Source of the DNA: Valencia hispanica
Lineage: Eukaryota; Chordata; Actinopteri; Cyprinodontiformes; Valenciidae
NCBI GenBank assembly: GCA_963556495.2
Contig: OY747714.1
Span: forward strand, 47,639,041-47,703,040
Direction of reading: 5' to 3'
Length of the DNA: 64,000 nt
The first letter of the stretch is position 1; the number at the start of each line of letters is the position of its first letter. The position numbers and the translations under genes were made by a program. Positions 34,125 to 46,399 of this stretch are shown here, in pieces. The notes below the pieces were generated by a model. It was given only the letters and a program-made list of their open reading frames with translations. It did no database searches and was not told the DNA's origin.

Positions 34125-34235
34125 ATCCTGATTGGAATGTTTGTATAAATATATTGAAACGACTTCTTAAGTGCCTTGAGATGACATCTGTTGTGAATTG
34201 GCGCTATATAAATAAACTGAAACTGAATGAGCATA
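34125..34235 (+). repeat. L2-like LINE 3' tail (copy 1)
   Basis: TTGAGATGACATCTGTTGTG then AATTGGCGCTATATAAATAA, the same tail as the junction LINE in reverse. It follows the gene B 3' UTR. Confidence 0.8.
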
Positions 34236-34427
34236 TTGCAGGTTAAATATGTTCTGAAATGTATATAAAATGTTGTCCGAAAATTACTATTTGAAACGTT
34301 TATTGAGGGCGTTTTAAATTTCTCAATGCATAAAGGCACAAATTTTAATTACGTTTTATAATCTTGACCTGTGACGTAAGAGGAGGGAGTCATATGCAAT
34401 GCGCTGCCTCAGCTCAGTAAGGCAGCT

Positions 34428-34690
34428 TTATTTGTATAGCACACTTTCACCAACAAGGTGATTCAAGGTGCAATGATTTATAAACCAATAGAAATATTTA
34501 GAAGTCTATTCTCTGAGCTACAGGGAGCCAGTGGAAGGACTTTAGAACTGGGGTGATGTGCTCTACTTTCCTGGTTCTAGTGAGGAACACGAGCAGCAGC
34601 GTTCTGGATCGGCTGCAGCTGTCTGATTGACTTTTTAGGCAGACCTGTGAAGACGCTGTTGCTATAATCAATCTGACCTCACGTAAAGAT
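34428..34690 (-). repeat. L2-type LINE remnant (copy 1)
   Basis: Minus strand: FLTRTRKVEHITPVLKSFHW, then LPVAQRIDF and stop, then a short 3' end with GCTATACAAATAAAGCTGCC. Internal deletion between ORF and tail. Confidence 0.75.
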
Positions 34691-34734
34691 CCGGCTGACT
34701 TCTTCTTCCCGCTGTCCTCATGAGAGCGGATTGA

Positions 34735-35340
34735 AGCAGCTCCCCCTGGTGGCTGCTCTCTGACCTTTGATGACTCTCCTCCTTCGGCCGACCTGGGCCA
34801 GGACAGTACAGAGAATATCTGCCATGTTGTATCTGGAGTCACTCTCAGGAGCTGGACTCCTTGGCACCACAGCTGCAGGGATGACCTCTGACCTCACGAG
34901 TCGGGAGTCTAAGCCTCTAGCAGAGACTCTTGTAGTTGCTGGCAGTTCTCTTAAGTTTCCACTAGGGGCTCATGACAGTAGCCCTACTGTGAAGGTCATT
35001 AAGGTCATTCTGTCTCTGTTTCGTTGTTTGTGTCACTTTCATCCAGAGTCGTCTTCATCACGTAGCTTTCCAAACACTAGTGAACATTAATCGCTCTTGG
35101 TGAAACCCCATAAACTGCTGCTTGTAGTCATGACCGCTTTAAAGTCGTAGCTAATAGCCAAACTTGTTGCTGCTTGAAGAAATGTATTTGGCACTTTTTA
35201 ATGCAACTTGTTGCACAAAATGTTTGAAGCCGCCAAGGTAACCTCTACATTCCTGCTGGAACATGTGACCTCTGACCCCTCAGGATGGCCTGTTTCATCT
35301 TCCAACCTTTCTTCTGAATGTATGCGTTACCTGAATGTGG
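34735..35340. repeat. Block shared with the 3' flank of V-set gene A (copy 1)
   Basis: Homologous to 19975-20400. It is also present at 48372-48977 through the segmental duplication. No reading frame is conserved. Confidence 0.7.
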
Positions 35341-36277
35341 TTTCCTCCCTACATCACACTGTTTACGGTTGCCTAGAAGTCTTTGTACTAGCGTGTAATA
35401 TTTGTTTTTTGTAAGAGATTTGTCATATGAAACGCATTGAGCCATGACTGTTACATATCCAGCAGTATTATTGGTCAAACTGAAAGCCTTAACATCTTCC
35501 AGTATGCTCCATGTAAAATGTTTACCTGCTGAACAACGTCCCGTCTCAGTTGGACTCTTGTTCCTCATCTAAATGATGTATGAAAACATGATTCTCAGAG
35601 AATAAAATTAGCTTTTATTATAACACTTCTGGGTTTGACTCTTTACTGTAACAACCATCAGACTCCTGACTCTGCAGGAGTGTAAAGCAGCGTCACGTCT
35701 ATCAGGGATTAGCTCATCATTTCAGGAGGATTCGGACCTGTTTGTTCTCTCTGAACATTTAGGAGCCGTGTCATCGTTTCAGAAACGGATCCAGCAGAAC
35801 CTCTGCTGCCTCGGCGAGGTTTTAGTGAACGACTAGAACCTGCAGACCAAACGAGCACCGCTCTGCACGGCCGGGTTGATTAATACTCATCATTTACCTC
35901 AAAACACGTAAGTTTTAGTGAATGTTGTCATGAAAAGCATCATTTAGACCAGAGTGGTTCAAACTCCTCCATTTTGGGCCACATCAAGATCATGAATATT
36001 CTCAAAGGGCCGGTTGTGGCTAAAAATAACTTAACGAAGTCTTGAGAGTTTATTTGAACTGGACTTTTCTTCTTGTCTTGAATACGTTTCGTCTCGTCCA
36101 GGAGGCTTCTTCAGTTCTGAAAACTTGATTGGGAGTATCAGATTTATAAGTCTAAGCTTACGGGTCACTAATGGAGCTATTGTTCTACCAAACGAGGCTA
36201 TCAGGGTTGTGTAAGCGTCTAAGCAATGTAAGAGTCGTAAACGAAACAAAGATCTTTAGTATTTTATATGGTCCTCT

Positions 36278-36420
36278 AGAGCAGGGGTGCCCAATTCCGG
36301 TCCTCAAGGGCCCCTAGAGGTCTCCTGCATGTTTTAGTTCTTTCCCTGGTTCAACACAACTGAATCAAATGATGGCTCATTACCAGACCTCTGCAGAACG
36401 TTGACATGCCGAGGAGGTAG
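36278..36420. repeat. Interspersed repeat, GGTCCTCAAGGGCC type (copy 1)
   Basis: GCAGGGGTGCCCAATTCCGG, CTGCATGTTTTAG and CAACACAACTGAATCAAATG, an abundant small non-autonomous repeat of fish. Confidence 0.65.
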
Positions 36421-37471
36421 TTGGACCAGAGACGCATCTCAAACTGGCTGGAGACCGTCCAGTGAATACAGCCGGATATCTGGCTCTGCTTTGTAATTTT
36501 AATTTTTAGATTTGACCCATAACTTAACATTTTTGGGCCAAAACATGTATGTTGTTTAAGTTATGTCATTAACCTCTGAATGAACCTCTGATGTGGTTTT
36601 TGCAGATAATACTGGGTTATTCTCTTTTTTTTTTAACGTGTCCAGTTTGGCAGTGAGGAGCTCAGAATTGGTGTCTGAGTACCAAGTAGAAGCCCAACAG
36701 ATTTACTTTCACAAGCGGAGCAGTACAGCTTTTGCTATAGTACTCCACTTGATATATGTGTGAAAAATCTTTATTATGAATTGTTGGGGTTTTTATTTCC
36801 AGATGTTATGGACACGGAGACGGAAAATTAAGGGGAAGGAAGATGAAGAAGAGAGGTAGGAAACAAAAAGTCAAGAGACCCACAGGACGGCAGAGAGAGA
36901 GAGAGGGAAAAACAAAGCAAAACACGAACAAGGAACATCGACAAAACACAACAAACATCGTGAACTAAGAATTACACAACCACATCACATAAAAATACAA
37001 CAACAATGTCACAGATAAACTCCTGGTACCGATGTAATGATAACCTCAGCCCAAGAATATATCCGTAAACACCGGAGACCCCACATCTATATGTGTGTGA
37101 GCATGCTGGTGCATATAAGGTTTCTCCATAAGAGTGTTCGATAGATACTGGGTTATTCTCACTATAAGCCTCCCTATACTCGTGTTTAAGGAACATTCTC
37201 TTGGAGGTTTTCCCCTTAAGGGAGTCATATCATCTGTAGGCTGATCTGTTAGAAGGGACGCCGCGCCTCCTTCAGAACAAATGGAAGCAACAGTATCTGT
37301 CAAAGCTCTTATCAGAAATGATCCATTTTGATGATTGTTACGGGTCCCAGGTTGGTACCACGGCAACAAAATGATCACTGTAAAACAGAGGCAAGGTTTA
37401 AGCAGCAATCAAGACACGGCATTCACAGTTTGTCGTCCAGGTTGCGTCTGGAAGATGGGCGGAGGTATCCA

Positions 37472-38487
37472 CAGTGTTGCCACCTGTCTCCGACAGAAAG
37501 TAGCTGAAATTGGCCCAGAAAGTCGCTAGATGTCGCCAAATGACGTCATAAGCTAATTCGCATAATGATGATGTCATCACGTGATGACGATTGAAACAAA
37601 GGAGGAAAAAAATATATTTAGATTAGGATTTGATCATACAGGTTAAATAATACATTATTTAAACATTATTTAAACAGAGGAAACATGCTACAGGGAAATG
37701 TGACTTCTGTCTGTGGAACATGTTCTATTATTTTGCCTGAAGTAAACTGTTGAGAGACCTGGTAGCCTACAAAACAAGATGTCAAATTGCAACTGGACAT
37801 CACAGACCTTTAAAAAAAATTAAAGTTCTGAAACATACATTTGCTGAGATATCTCAAGGAGATGAAAATAATAGAGAGAATATAGTTGATTGTTTTTTAG
37901 TACTTTGTAAAAATAAGTAGGGCATATTTAGCATGCATCAAATGTTTCTTGCCAACCGCCATTAAACAGAAGTTTATTGCTTATATTATTTTGAGTGGAT
38001 TTTTTTGTCATAAGTATTAAATGTCCTACGTTTTTGAACTCACCATACCTTTCGAACGTTTCTTGAATGCACCACTGGTGTGAGATGCAGCTTAATACAG
38101 ACAAGCTTCTGCATTAATTCCAGTTGAAAGATCGGTTTTATATACATGCAGATTTATTTTTTACTTTAGAATTTACATGAACTACAAAACAACTTTGTAA
38201 GTGGATGAAATGAACCGAAAAAGGTTTATGATTGGTCAGTCGACATACTCTGATCATACTGCGTACACATGCGCAGATCATTTCCCTTTCTGAGCGTCGG
38301 GAAGGAGCAAGCTGGGTCTCTAAAATGCAGGAAATATCGGCGACAAAGTTTCACAGAAAGTAGCTAAGGGTGGTTAGAAATGTCGCTAGATTTGTCGCTA
38401 GGCGCTTTTTTTGGCAAAAAAAAGTCGTTAAGGGGGTCTGAAAAGTCGTTAGAAATAGCGACAAAGTCGCTAAATTGGCAAACCTGA
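37472..38487. mobile_element. MITE-like element of about 1 kb with CAGTGTTGCCA ends (copy 1)
   Basis: The left CAGTGTTGCCACCTG and the right end read in reverse, CAGGTTTGCCAATTTAGCGA, are inverted repeats. AGTCGCTAGATGTCG words occur at both ends. A related fragment lies at 25767. No transposase. Confidence 0.65.
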
Positions 38488-38692
38488 GTATCCACAATAA
38501 AATAACCCGGAAGTCAACTGCTCCCGTTTCGAAGGTTCCACTTTGGTGCTGCTTACGCTCACATCTTTTCATTATATATATGAAAATACAATAACATCAC
38601 TCTAGATCTTAGCTAAATTAGATTAATCTTACTCAGATAAAATGCATACAAAAGTGCCCAATTTGCGGCATACCACATGATGTTATCAGCAT

Positions 38693-38790
38693 TTACACAT
38701 AATTCTTTGTGGCGACTTCGATCTTCACGTCTGTTCCCTGCTCAGGTTCTGTGGGTGGCGAACTTTCCACTGAGACGGTTAAGTTGTTCT
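38693..38790 (-). CDS. Gene D exon 6, cytoplasmic tail and stop
   Basis: 98 nt after TTTGACCACAG. It reads [20 protein letters not shown], then [12 protein letters not shown] and TAA. In gene E the end reads [12 protein letters not shown]. Confidence 0.78.
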
Positions 38791-41700
38791 CTGTGGTCAA
38801 ATAAGTGTTAAAACAACAACAGTCAGCTTGGATGGAACTGAGTCACAAGTTTCTCCTTTGACTGGAAAAAATGAATGTAGTGTTACCTGGTGGTCTGGGT
38901 TGGTATAAAGACAACATGAGGATGGTGGAGACAAAGTACGGACAGAACACCACCAGGTGGCGCACCACGTCGTACACAAGCTGTAGGGGGCCAGAGGCAG
39001 GGGGAGGGGCTCTGGAGATGGGTGAAGTTACTGAAGGTCTGGCTGTCAGAACAGAAACAAAACAGAGTTTAATTGATGCTCTACGTTCAGTGGTCTCCAA
39101 ACGTTTTCCTTGAGATCTACCGTGCTGCAGGTTTTGGATACATTCCTGCTCCAACAAAGCTGGATCAAATGATTGAATTACCTCTTCAGCCGCAATCATG
39201 TTTGGCAAAGACCTGGCAACGAGTCACTCATTTGATTCAGTGGTGTTGGAGCAGGAATGCGTTTAAAACCTGCAGGACAGTAGATCTCCAGGACCAGGGT
39301 TGGAGACCCCTTGTCTACGTTCACCAGGAGATCAAATATAACATGAACTTCTGCAACATGAGCAGCTCATTGGTTGGGTTCGACCACAGTGGTCAGTCTT
39401 ATCTCCCTGCATACATCAGTTAGCCTTTGACCCATCGAAACATTCTCACTGGTTCAAAACTACACCTTCCTTAGACCACTTTTTAGATATCGTCTACATC
39501 TTCTCATTATAATTATTGGTAAAATTCATCACATCTGTGTGTGCAGCAGTGCAATGGCAAAGGACTGTTGAATATGTTCCCTGTTGGATGAACTTTTACT
39601 GCTGCCAGTGTTCAAACGTCTTTCCATTATCTTCTGCTAATCATGGGTCGGGTCTCGGAAGCAGAAGTCAAAGCAGAGAGACCCAGACTTCCCCCTCTCC
39701 AGCCACTTGTTCCAGCTCTTCCGTGGAAATCCCAAGGCGTTCCCAGACCTGCAGAGAAACATCATCCCTCCATCCCTCCCGGTGGGACGTGCCCCGAACA
39801 CCTCACCAGGGACGTGTCCATCCTGACCAGATGCCCGAGCCACCTCAACTAACTCCTCTCGATGTGGAGGAGCAGCGGCTCTACTCTGAGCCCCCTCCTG
39901 ATGGCTGAGTTTCTCACCCTATCTCTAAGGGAGAGCCCAGACACTCTGCGGAGGAAACTAATTTCAGCCGCTTGTATCCGTGATCTCGTTCTTTCGGTCA
40001 CCACCCAGAGCTCGTGACTATAGATCAGGGTAAGAACTTAGATCAACCGGTAAATCTTGAGCTTTGCCTTTCAGCTCAGCTCCCTCTTCACCACGACAGA
40101 CACAGCGCCTTCATAACTTCAGATTCGACACCAATCCGCCTATTGGCCACGTTAGCTCTTTTACGAAAAGCAGCCAGCCTTTATGAAATTCTGTCCATTA
40201 AGGTTATAAACAGAATCGGTGGCAAAGAAATCGGTGACCAAATCACCGATTCAGCGCCCAAACGTGATGCGCATGTTTAATGGCTGAGATGCTAAACCTA
40301 AAAAAAAGTTGTGAGGACATTTTTATAAAAAAAGATACAAGAGTCAGCAAAATGTGGGAGAATCCTAATTGAAAATATTATTTAGCAGTAGTATTGTAAT
40401 TACATGCTTGGCTGAGCTCACTCTGCCCTAATACTGAGCCCTGCAGATCAGGAACACCCACTGGAGCTGCAGTTGTGTAGATGTTATGTTTAAATCTGGA
40501 TCTAATCATCATGCTTTAATCCCCACGTTGCCTATTTCTCCTCTTTCCAACACCTCAACTTTGAGTAGAAAAACTTGGTGTACCACCCACAAACAGCCAC
40601 AATGAAGTGATAATATGTCTCTACAACTAAAACTATGGATGCTCCCCTTCCAGTTCTCCACAAAGAGTGTTGTCTACATCCGCAGGTCTATCTGTGGTAC
40701 CCAGAGGCCCCTGAAGTAGCTATGAGGCCCCTTTGCTTGGGGAACAACCTTTAGGTCTTTCATAAGTGGAACGTCTTTAATTTTAAGAAAAAGCTTAAAA
40801 TATAAAATTTTCAATTGACTCAGAAAATCCCTTCATGTCTTTCTTTCTTGTGTTTTCTGACCTTCAACAGAGATCCAGCTGGATGGAGACTCTCCATGAC
40901 CGCTGATCTTACACCTGTAGAGGCCTTCATTAGACCTGGAAGCACGGAGGAAGGTGATGTTGCCTGAAGCTTCATTGCCAATGAAGACACCATCTTTGTA
41001 GAAAGCAGCAGCTGGGAGGTTGGAGGGAGTGGTCTTTGTCTGACAGCTCAGAGTGACGTCATCTCCCTCCATCACAGGGAGGACAGGACTCTGCAGGATC
41101 ACTGATCCACCTCAACACAGAGACAAACTACAGCATTTCATCCATTTCCACATCAGCTTCATCAACACTAACTCCACAGTCTGATCTTACCTGTGATGCT
41201 GAGCTGGATGCTGTTGCTGCTGGTGGTGGATGCTCCCTCTCTGGACTCACACCAGTAGACGCCACTGTCCTGTGGGAAGATATATTCCATGGTGCAGGAG
41301 GAATTGCCCCACTTCCCCCACCCTTCTCCACACCGAGACAAACGTTTGGTTGTGTTTCTCTTCACGGTCCATCCTTCGATGCCAGCTTCCTCTTTGCATC
41401 TCAGAATCACCTTGGCTCCTCCAAAGAGCTGACGGCTGCTAGTATTCACAACCAGACGAGCTGTGAAGAAGCACGGAAGACACACTGAATGCAAAACTGT
41501 CTTACACTCAAAGATGAACTTCATAACCTCTGAAATTACTCAGCAAAAAATGGACTGTCCAGTCAGGAGTTTATTGTGTCTGAGTTATTGGCGTTTGGTG
41601 TTCCTCCATTGTCTTCCACCGGGTCACACAGGTAGCCGGTTCAGTTGGGTTCTCTGCTGGATCCTGAGGTGTTTCCAGACCAGAGGGAGTTGTGTAGTCT

Positions 41701-43812
41701 CTCCAGATGGTTCTGAGTCTCCCATCGGACCTACTAGTATTAGGATTTGCTCAGAATCCTTCCATAGGGAGGTTGTGTAGGATGCCTGTCTGAACCCCCA
41801 GCTGATGCTCTTATCTATCCAGACCAGAGACTCTGCTCCAGTCTGCCCTAAATCACAGAACTTCTCATGTTGGGGGACATTTCAGTCATGATCTCATGAA
41901 TTAAAGTCTGGATGTAGACAAAAACTTTCCCTAGCAGGCTGAGAGGACTTCCCTCTCCCTCTGAACGCCGGGCTGGTTTGGCACATTGTAGATGTTGTTC
42001 CAGTTGTCTGTGAGAGACTTAAAATGTGGGTCACTGTCTGGAGCCTTAAAGGTCTCATTCACTCGTTGTTTCCAGAAATCTGCTGTGGTCTCCAGTATGA
42101 CTGAATACGTTTTAGCCGTTCTACGTGGTCCTCTGGTGCTTCTGTTTCAGGAAGCTGCAGTTTGTCGGAGGAGTGGGTGGGGGTGAAACGTCAAGATCAC
42201 CAATCTTAACTCTTAATTATTCACTATATGGAAACGTCTCGTCTCTGATTGGCTAACAGCAGTCAGCGACTCTTCAAACAAATAACTAACGTAACTTACT
42301 TTGCTGGCGGTATTTCAAGACATTTCAAGCGGCCGCAAGCCAAAGTGGGCGTAGGCCATGAATAGTAATTTTCCCTGTGACGCAGAAGGGACCGGCTTTT
42401 TCTGACACGCTCGTTCTGCCGTCTGTTTTCTTTCTGCGGCTAATGCAGGCAATGGGGGTTGGAGAAAATGTTCACGTGCAGCATGCATATGCAACTCAGA
42501 GAGACCGATCGTATTTCACAAAGAACAACGGTTTCTCAGTGAACAAGACCTTTTTTTTTCTAGTGAATCTTGTCTCAGTCACAGAGAAGCTTTCCACGAA
42601 CATCAACGATCTCTGCCAGAATGATGGACTCACTTTCTCCTCAGATCGCTCTCTGAGTTAAAGAAGCCCTTAAAGTTCTCCTAAATCTACATAATCTTTA
42701 GTTTGGACCTCCAGCCCTTTATCAAACCCTTTTCTATGAAAGACTGTTTTATTTCAGGAATGTTGGAGGGTTTGTCTTGTTCAAGACCCTGACAAAGCAT
42801 CTCCATCAGATCTACGTCCAGAATTAGACTAGGCCACCCTAAAACCTCAGTATTTTCCTTTCATCTATTGGTTTGCTTTGCATCATTAGCTGCTGGAGGA
42901 GAGCTTAAGATCTCAAACTGACAGCCGGATGTTCTCCTTCAGGATTTCCTGCTCGAGATCACCTCTGATGGTTCAATCAAGTCCCAGCAAGTCGTCCAGA
43001 TCCTGAAGCAGCAACGTCAGACCCAGACCGATCAGATCAGACAGTGGCTCTCTGGAGAAGCAAAACCTTAGAAATGACTTTGTTTCCGCTTCGTTTCTCA
43101 TCTGTTCCTCGGCTGGCTTAGATCGGGGCGTAATGTGATGCCTTCTGAGATCTTTTAGCCCGCCTCATGTTCCCCGTCCGGCTCTGGCAGAAACTGAACT
43201 AAAGAGGACGTTAAGCCGTGAAGCTGTTATATTTTTACTAAGTGGAGATACTCATGGCGGCCTCACCAGGACACTGATCCTGTTTCATAGTCCAGGTTTC
43301 AGGTCCTTTTCAGAGCAGAAGTGACACTAAAGCAACTTTTAGAGACGTTAAAGCAACAAAAACTTCATCATGTTGATGCAGAAAACTCTGCTTTTTATCT
43401 TAATTCACTGCGATAAACAATCAGGACAAACATGATGTGATGTAATACGGTCAGGAGTGCTTGTTCTCCTGATGCTTTGTGTCGTCATAGCAACAAGGAA
43501 GTACAGTTTCCCTAAAATCAGTTTGAGAGCTTTGAAGAAGTCTACTGACCTTGGTTTGTTGATCTGCACAGCATAGAGGTCAGAACTACAGAGGAATAAA
43601 AGGAAGGTCAGTTTTATTCCTGAAGACTCTGGAAACATTATTAATCAAGTAATGTTGCATATTCTGAACCTTTTGACCATAACTTTTGTGTTTATTCAGT
43701 TTAAATACAAACAGATCAGTTTATTTAAGCCGTTATATCAATAAAATAACACAATACAGACATAAAACAGAGTTTACTCACTCAGCAGACGCAGTAAGGT
43801 AATTTCCATCAT
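38693..43812 (-). CDS. FcRL/LITR-like receptor gene D, complete
   Basis: Six minus-strand exons, every join phase 1: leader 43782-43812, 36-nt leader 43550-43585, Ig1 41191-41460, Ig2 40862-41110, transmembrane 38887-39042, tail 38693-38790. They sum to 840 nt and encode 279 residues. The signal peptide is [20 protein letters not shown]. Ig1 has [31 protein letters not shown] and [14 protein letters not shown]. Ig2 has VTLSCQTKT and [13 protein letters not shown]. The membrane exon reads [18 protein letters not shown], a pattern typical of teleost FcRL, with Asp, Arg and His at its outer end. The tail has one Tyr (TKNYV, at the C-terminus) and no ITIM or ITAM. It is convergent with V-set gene B. 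Signalling would need an adaptor, which is inference. Confidence 0.85.
38887..39042 (-). CDS. Gene D exon 5, stalk and transmembrane
   Basis: 156 nt, acceptor TTTCTGTTCTGACAG, donor GTAACAC. Proline-rich stalk ([11 protein letters not shown]) then the membrane helix and SLYQPRPP. No difference from gene E seen. Confidence 0.85.
39088..39313. mobile_element. Short MITE (copy 1)
   Basis: Left CAGTGGTCTCCAA...GAGATCTACCGTGCTGCAG and right CTGCAGGACAGTAGATCTCC...GGTTGGAGACC fold as a near-perfect inverted repeat. It lies in the Ig2-transmembrane intron of gene D and overlaps no exon. Confidence 0.85.
39640..40110. repeat. Abundant teleost LINE-derived repeat (copy 1)
   Basis: Contains CTCTCGATGTGGAGGAGCAG, TCTCTAAGGGAGAGCCCAGA and GCTTGTATCCGTGATCTCGT, a highly recurrent fish sequence. 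The reading frames in it have no support as genes. Confidence 0.65.
40862..41110 (-). CDS. Gene D exon 4, Ig domain 2
   Basis: 249 nt, acceptor CTGTGTTGAG, donor GTCAGAAAAC. One replacement versus gene E (LPAAA against LPGAA). Confidence 0.88.
41191..41460 (-). CDS. Gene D exon 3, Ig domain 1
   Basis: 270 nt between TTCTTCACAG and GTAAGATCAG. It carries six amino-acid differences from gene E in this exon alone. Confidence 0.9.
41525..43549. other. Large intron of gene D, no exon recognised
   Basis: Contains repeat-like blocks (for example ATGTTCACGTGCAGCATGCATA near 42468) and ordinary unique sequence. No third Ig exon or other coding segment was found. The gene E counterpart is 55186-57211. 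Confidence 0.5.
43550..43585 (-). CDS. Gene D exon 2, 36-nt signal-peptide mini-exon
   Basis: Acceptor TTTTATTCCTCTGTAG, donor GTCAGTAGAC. Encodes [11 protein letters not shown] in phase 1. Confidence 0.75.
43782..43812 (-). CDS. Gene D exon 1, leader start
   Basis: 31 nt from ATGATGG to donor GTGAGTAAAC. Encodes [10 protein letters not shown] plus one base. Confidence 0.72.
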
Positions 43813-44127
43813 CGTTACCAGCAACAATAAGTAGAGAGCGGTGACTTACCTCAGATACAGAAAACAGAACCACCCCCACTTCCCTCTGTCGTTTCCTCTG
43901 ATGACGGTGACAACGTGCATTTGGTTCTTCTCATCAAAGCAACAGAAATCTACAGGATCAAACTTTAAAGACGAGAAATTTATTGTTTCATCTCAACATT
44001 TATGTTGTGTTCACTGACCTTAAAAAAAAGTGGATTCCTGAAAGAAAATCAGATTCTAACAGAAACACCAGAAGCAGAACTTTGATCTTAGATAGAACAT
44101 GATCCTCTGTCTCGTTAATAAAGTAAT

Positions 44128-45107
44128 TTCAATTCAATTCAGTTTATTTATATAGCGCCAATTCACAACAGATGTCATCTCAAGGTACTTAACAAGAAGT
44201 CATTTCAGTACATTTATACAAACATTCCAATCAGTTAAAGAGTTTCCTATTTAAGGAATCCCAGCAGATTGCGTCAGTCATTGGCGTGAGGTTGGGCCCC
44301 GTTGATGCAGACTTTCCAACCACAGCAATCCTTCAGCAATCCCTCATACTGAGCAAGCATGTAGTGAAGGTGGAGAGGAAAAACTCCCCTTTAACAGGAA
44401 GAAACCTCCAACAGAACCAGGCTCAGTAGGAGCGGCCATCTGCCACGACCGTCTGGGGGTTTGAGAAGACAGAGCAGAAACACAGAAGGAACAGAAGATC
44501 TGATATAAGAGAACTTTCTATGTTAGAGAAAGTAAAAAGTTGATAACAGGACACAGTGGATGTTCAGTTACTGGGAGCATCATCCCAGTCGATGCCCCCC
44601 ATCCAACAGGGCATTGCAGCCAAGCAGGAAACCAGACCAGGTATATCTTCTATGGAGAGAAAAACACTGAGAGAAAACAAAGTTAACAGTCGAGATAACA
44701 GAATGTACTGTAATACAACTGGAGAGTAGTAGGAGAGAAAAGTAGCAGAGTGAAGAAAATTGGTAAGTCTGTCCTCCAGCAGTCTAAGCCTATAGCAGCA
44801 TAACTACAGAGATAGCTCAGGATGACCTAAGCCACTCTAACTATAAGCTTTATCAAAAAGGAAAGTTTTAAGCCTGGCCTTAAAAGTAAACAGAGTGTCT
44901 GCCTCACGGACTAAAGCTGGGAGCTGGTTCCACAGGAGAGCAGCCTGATAACTAAAAGATCTGCCTCCCATTCTACTTTTAGAAATCCTAGGAACTACAA
45001 GTAAACCTGCAGTCTGAGAGCAAAGTGCTCTTTTAGGAACATATGGAACAATTAGATCTCTGATGTATGATGGAGCTGATTATTAAGGGCTTTGTATGTA
45101 AGAAGAA
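44128..45107 (-). mobile_element. L2-like LINE, 5'-truncated, at the duplication junction
   Basis: Reverse orientation. The 3' tail TTCAATTCAATTCAG lies at the left, then the tail motif, the long 3' UTR shared with 7620-8640, and the start of an ORF2 C-terminal stretch at the right. It fills exactly the interval between the end of copy 1 and the start of copy 2. It is absent after copy 2 (57752). Confidence 0.92.
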
Positions 45108-46063
45108 GTACCTCCTTTGAGAATTAAATAACATTCTTCACAAAATATGGACTCCTTTCAAAGAGCATCAGCTTATCTCCCAATGCAAAGCCATGAAAGC
45201 GAGCCTTATATTTTTAATCAACTTTTGGATAAAGTCAGAATGAGCTGTGACATTGCTGTCCTGTATCTCCTTCATTAAAGGAAAATGTGTACGGTCCTAC
45301 TGAAGATCCATTTTCAAAAGACTGAACTACATCAGTTAACGGGCTGTTTACACGACAACGTTGCCGTTTTTGTTTGAATACACGACAGGGCGCGCGATGG
45401 AAAACGATGTAGTACATATGCCCGGCCTTTAGATGGCAGCGTGCCCCGTGTATGCAGCGCTCCAAGGTTTCCCCCTCACAACCCAGAAAAGAAACATTTC
45501 ATGATAACTAACAATGGCGGTCTTCTAGTAGTTATCAGCTTAAATAAAGCCGTATTGATTATTTAACGCACGTACTTTATGCGTTTCCGTTGGCGATCAC
45601 ATAGAAGCCTGATGATCTCTACGTTTTGCTTGCAGAGACCAAGTAAATTCAGAAGCTGGGGACCCCCTCCTTATAGCATGAAGGAGCAAAAAACAAACAT
45701 AACAATTAAAACATTTATATCCTTCTGCTATATGTACAGTCTGCAAACCAAATGGGGGTAAAAAAATAAAAAAGGAGACAAAAAGAAAGCAAAGAAAAAA
45801 AGAGTATTATTACGGTAAGTTAAAGTTTTCAAGCAGAGATTATAGTTTAACCGCTTGCTTAGTCTTCAGCTCCTGCGAGACTGAGAATAAAGCGAAGCTA
45901 CCGCTAGCTGGGAAGCTGTTGCTGGGAGTCTGTTTTGGTGTCACATTTGAAAGTTTCCCTGTAGAAACGTTCTGTACATTAATGTTCTGCATGAGTCCAG
46001 GTAGATGACAGCTGGATCCATTCTGTACACGTAGATGAAATAAAACCTGATCTTTGTGTACAG

Positions 46064-46399
46064 AAGAGAAGCTTTGTGTGAAGATCGGAGACGACGTCCT
46101 CCTCAGCTGTCTCTGCCTCAGACCCGCGGACGTCACCGCCTTGAAGTGGTCCCGGTCCAACATGGACAACTACGTCTTCTTCTACAGGGACAGGCGCGCG
46201 TACGAGCACTACCAGAACCTCCTGTATCTGGGCCGGGTGAAGCTGGTGGACCCGCTGATGAGCAGCAGGAATCTGTCCGTCATCCTGTCCAACGCCACCC
46301 TGGAGGACACTGGGACCTTCTACTGTAATGTTGGCCTGGCTGGAGGACAAACCACAGAGACCTTACACACCATCTACCTGCAGGTGGCGCCACCAACAG
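46064..46399 (+). CDS. V-set B' V-type Ig exon
   Basis: 336 nt, same CAGAAG tandem acceptor and GTGAGCTGAT donor as gene B. The upstream pyrimidine tract has C where gene B has A (GATCTTTG against GATATTTG), slightly improving the acceptor. Confidence 0.8.

Larger units (their letters stand above)
31471..44127. repeat. Segmental duplication, copy 1
   Basis: About 12.65 kb with a colinear copy at 45108-57751. The offset is 13637 at the left end and about 13660-13662 at the right, because of small indels. It contains V-set gene B exons 2-3 and the whole FcRL gene D. Confidence 0.97.

Noticed and set aside
39516..39908. 130-codon plus-strand frame (also at 53176-53487)
   Set aside because: Falls in a very common teleost interspersed repeat, and copy 2 is truncated by a one-base change, so the frame is not maintained.
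43405..43638. 77-codon minus-strand frame as a stand-alone small gene
   Set aside because: It overlaps the 36-nt signal-peptide exon of gene D, but the protein-coding frame of that exon is a different one, joined by splicing.
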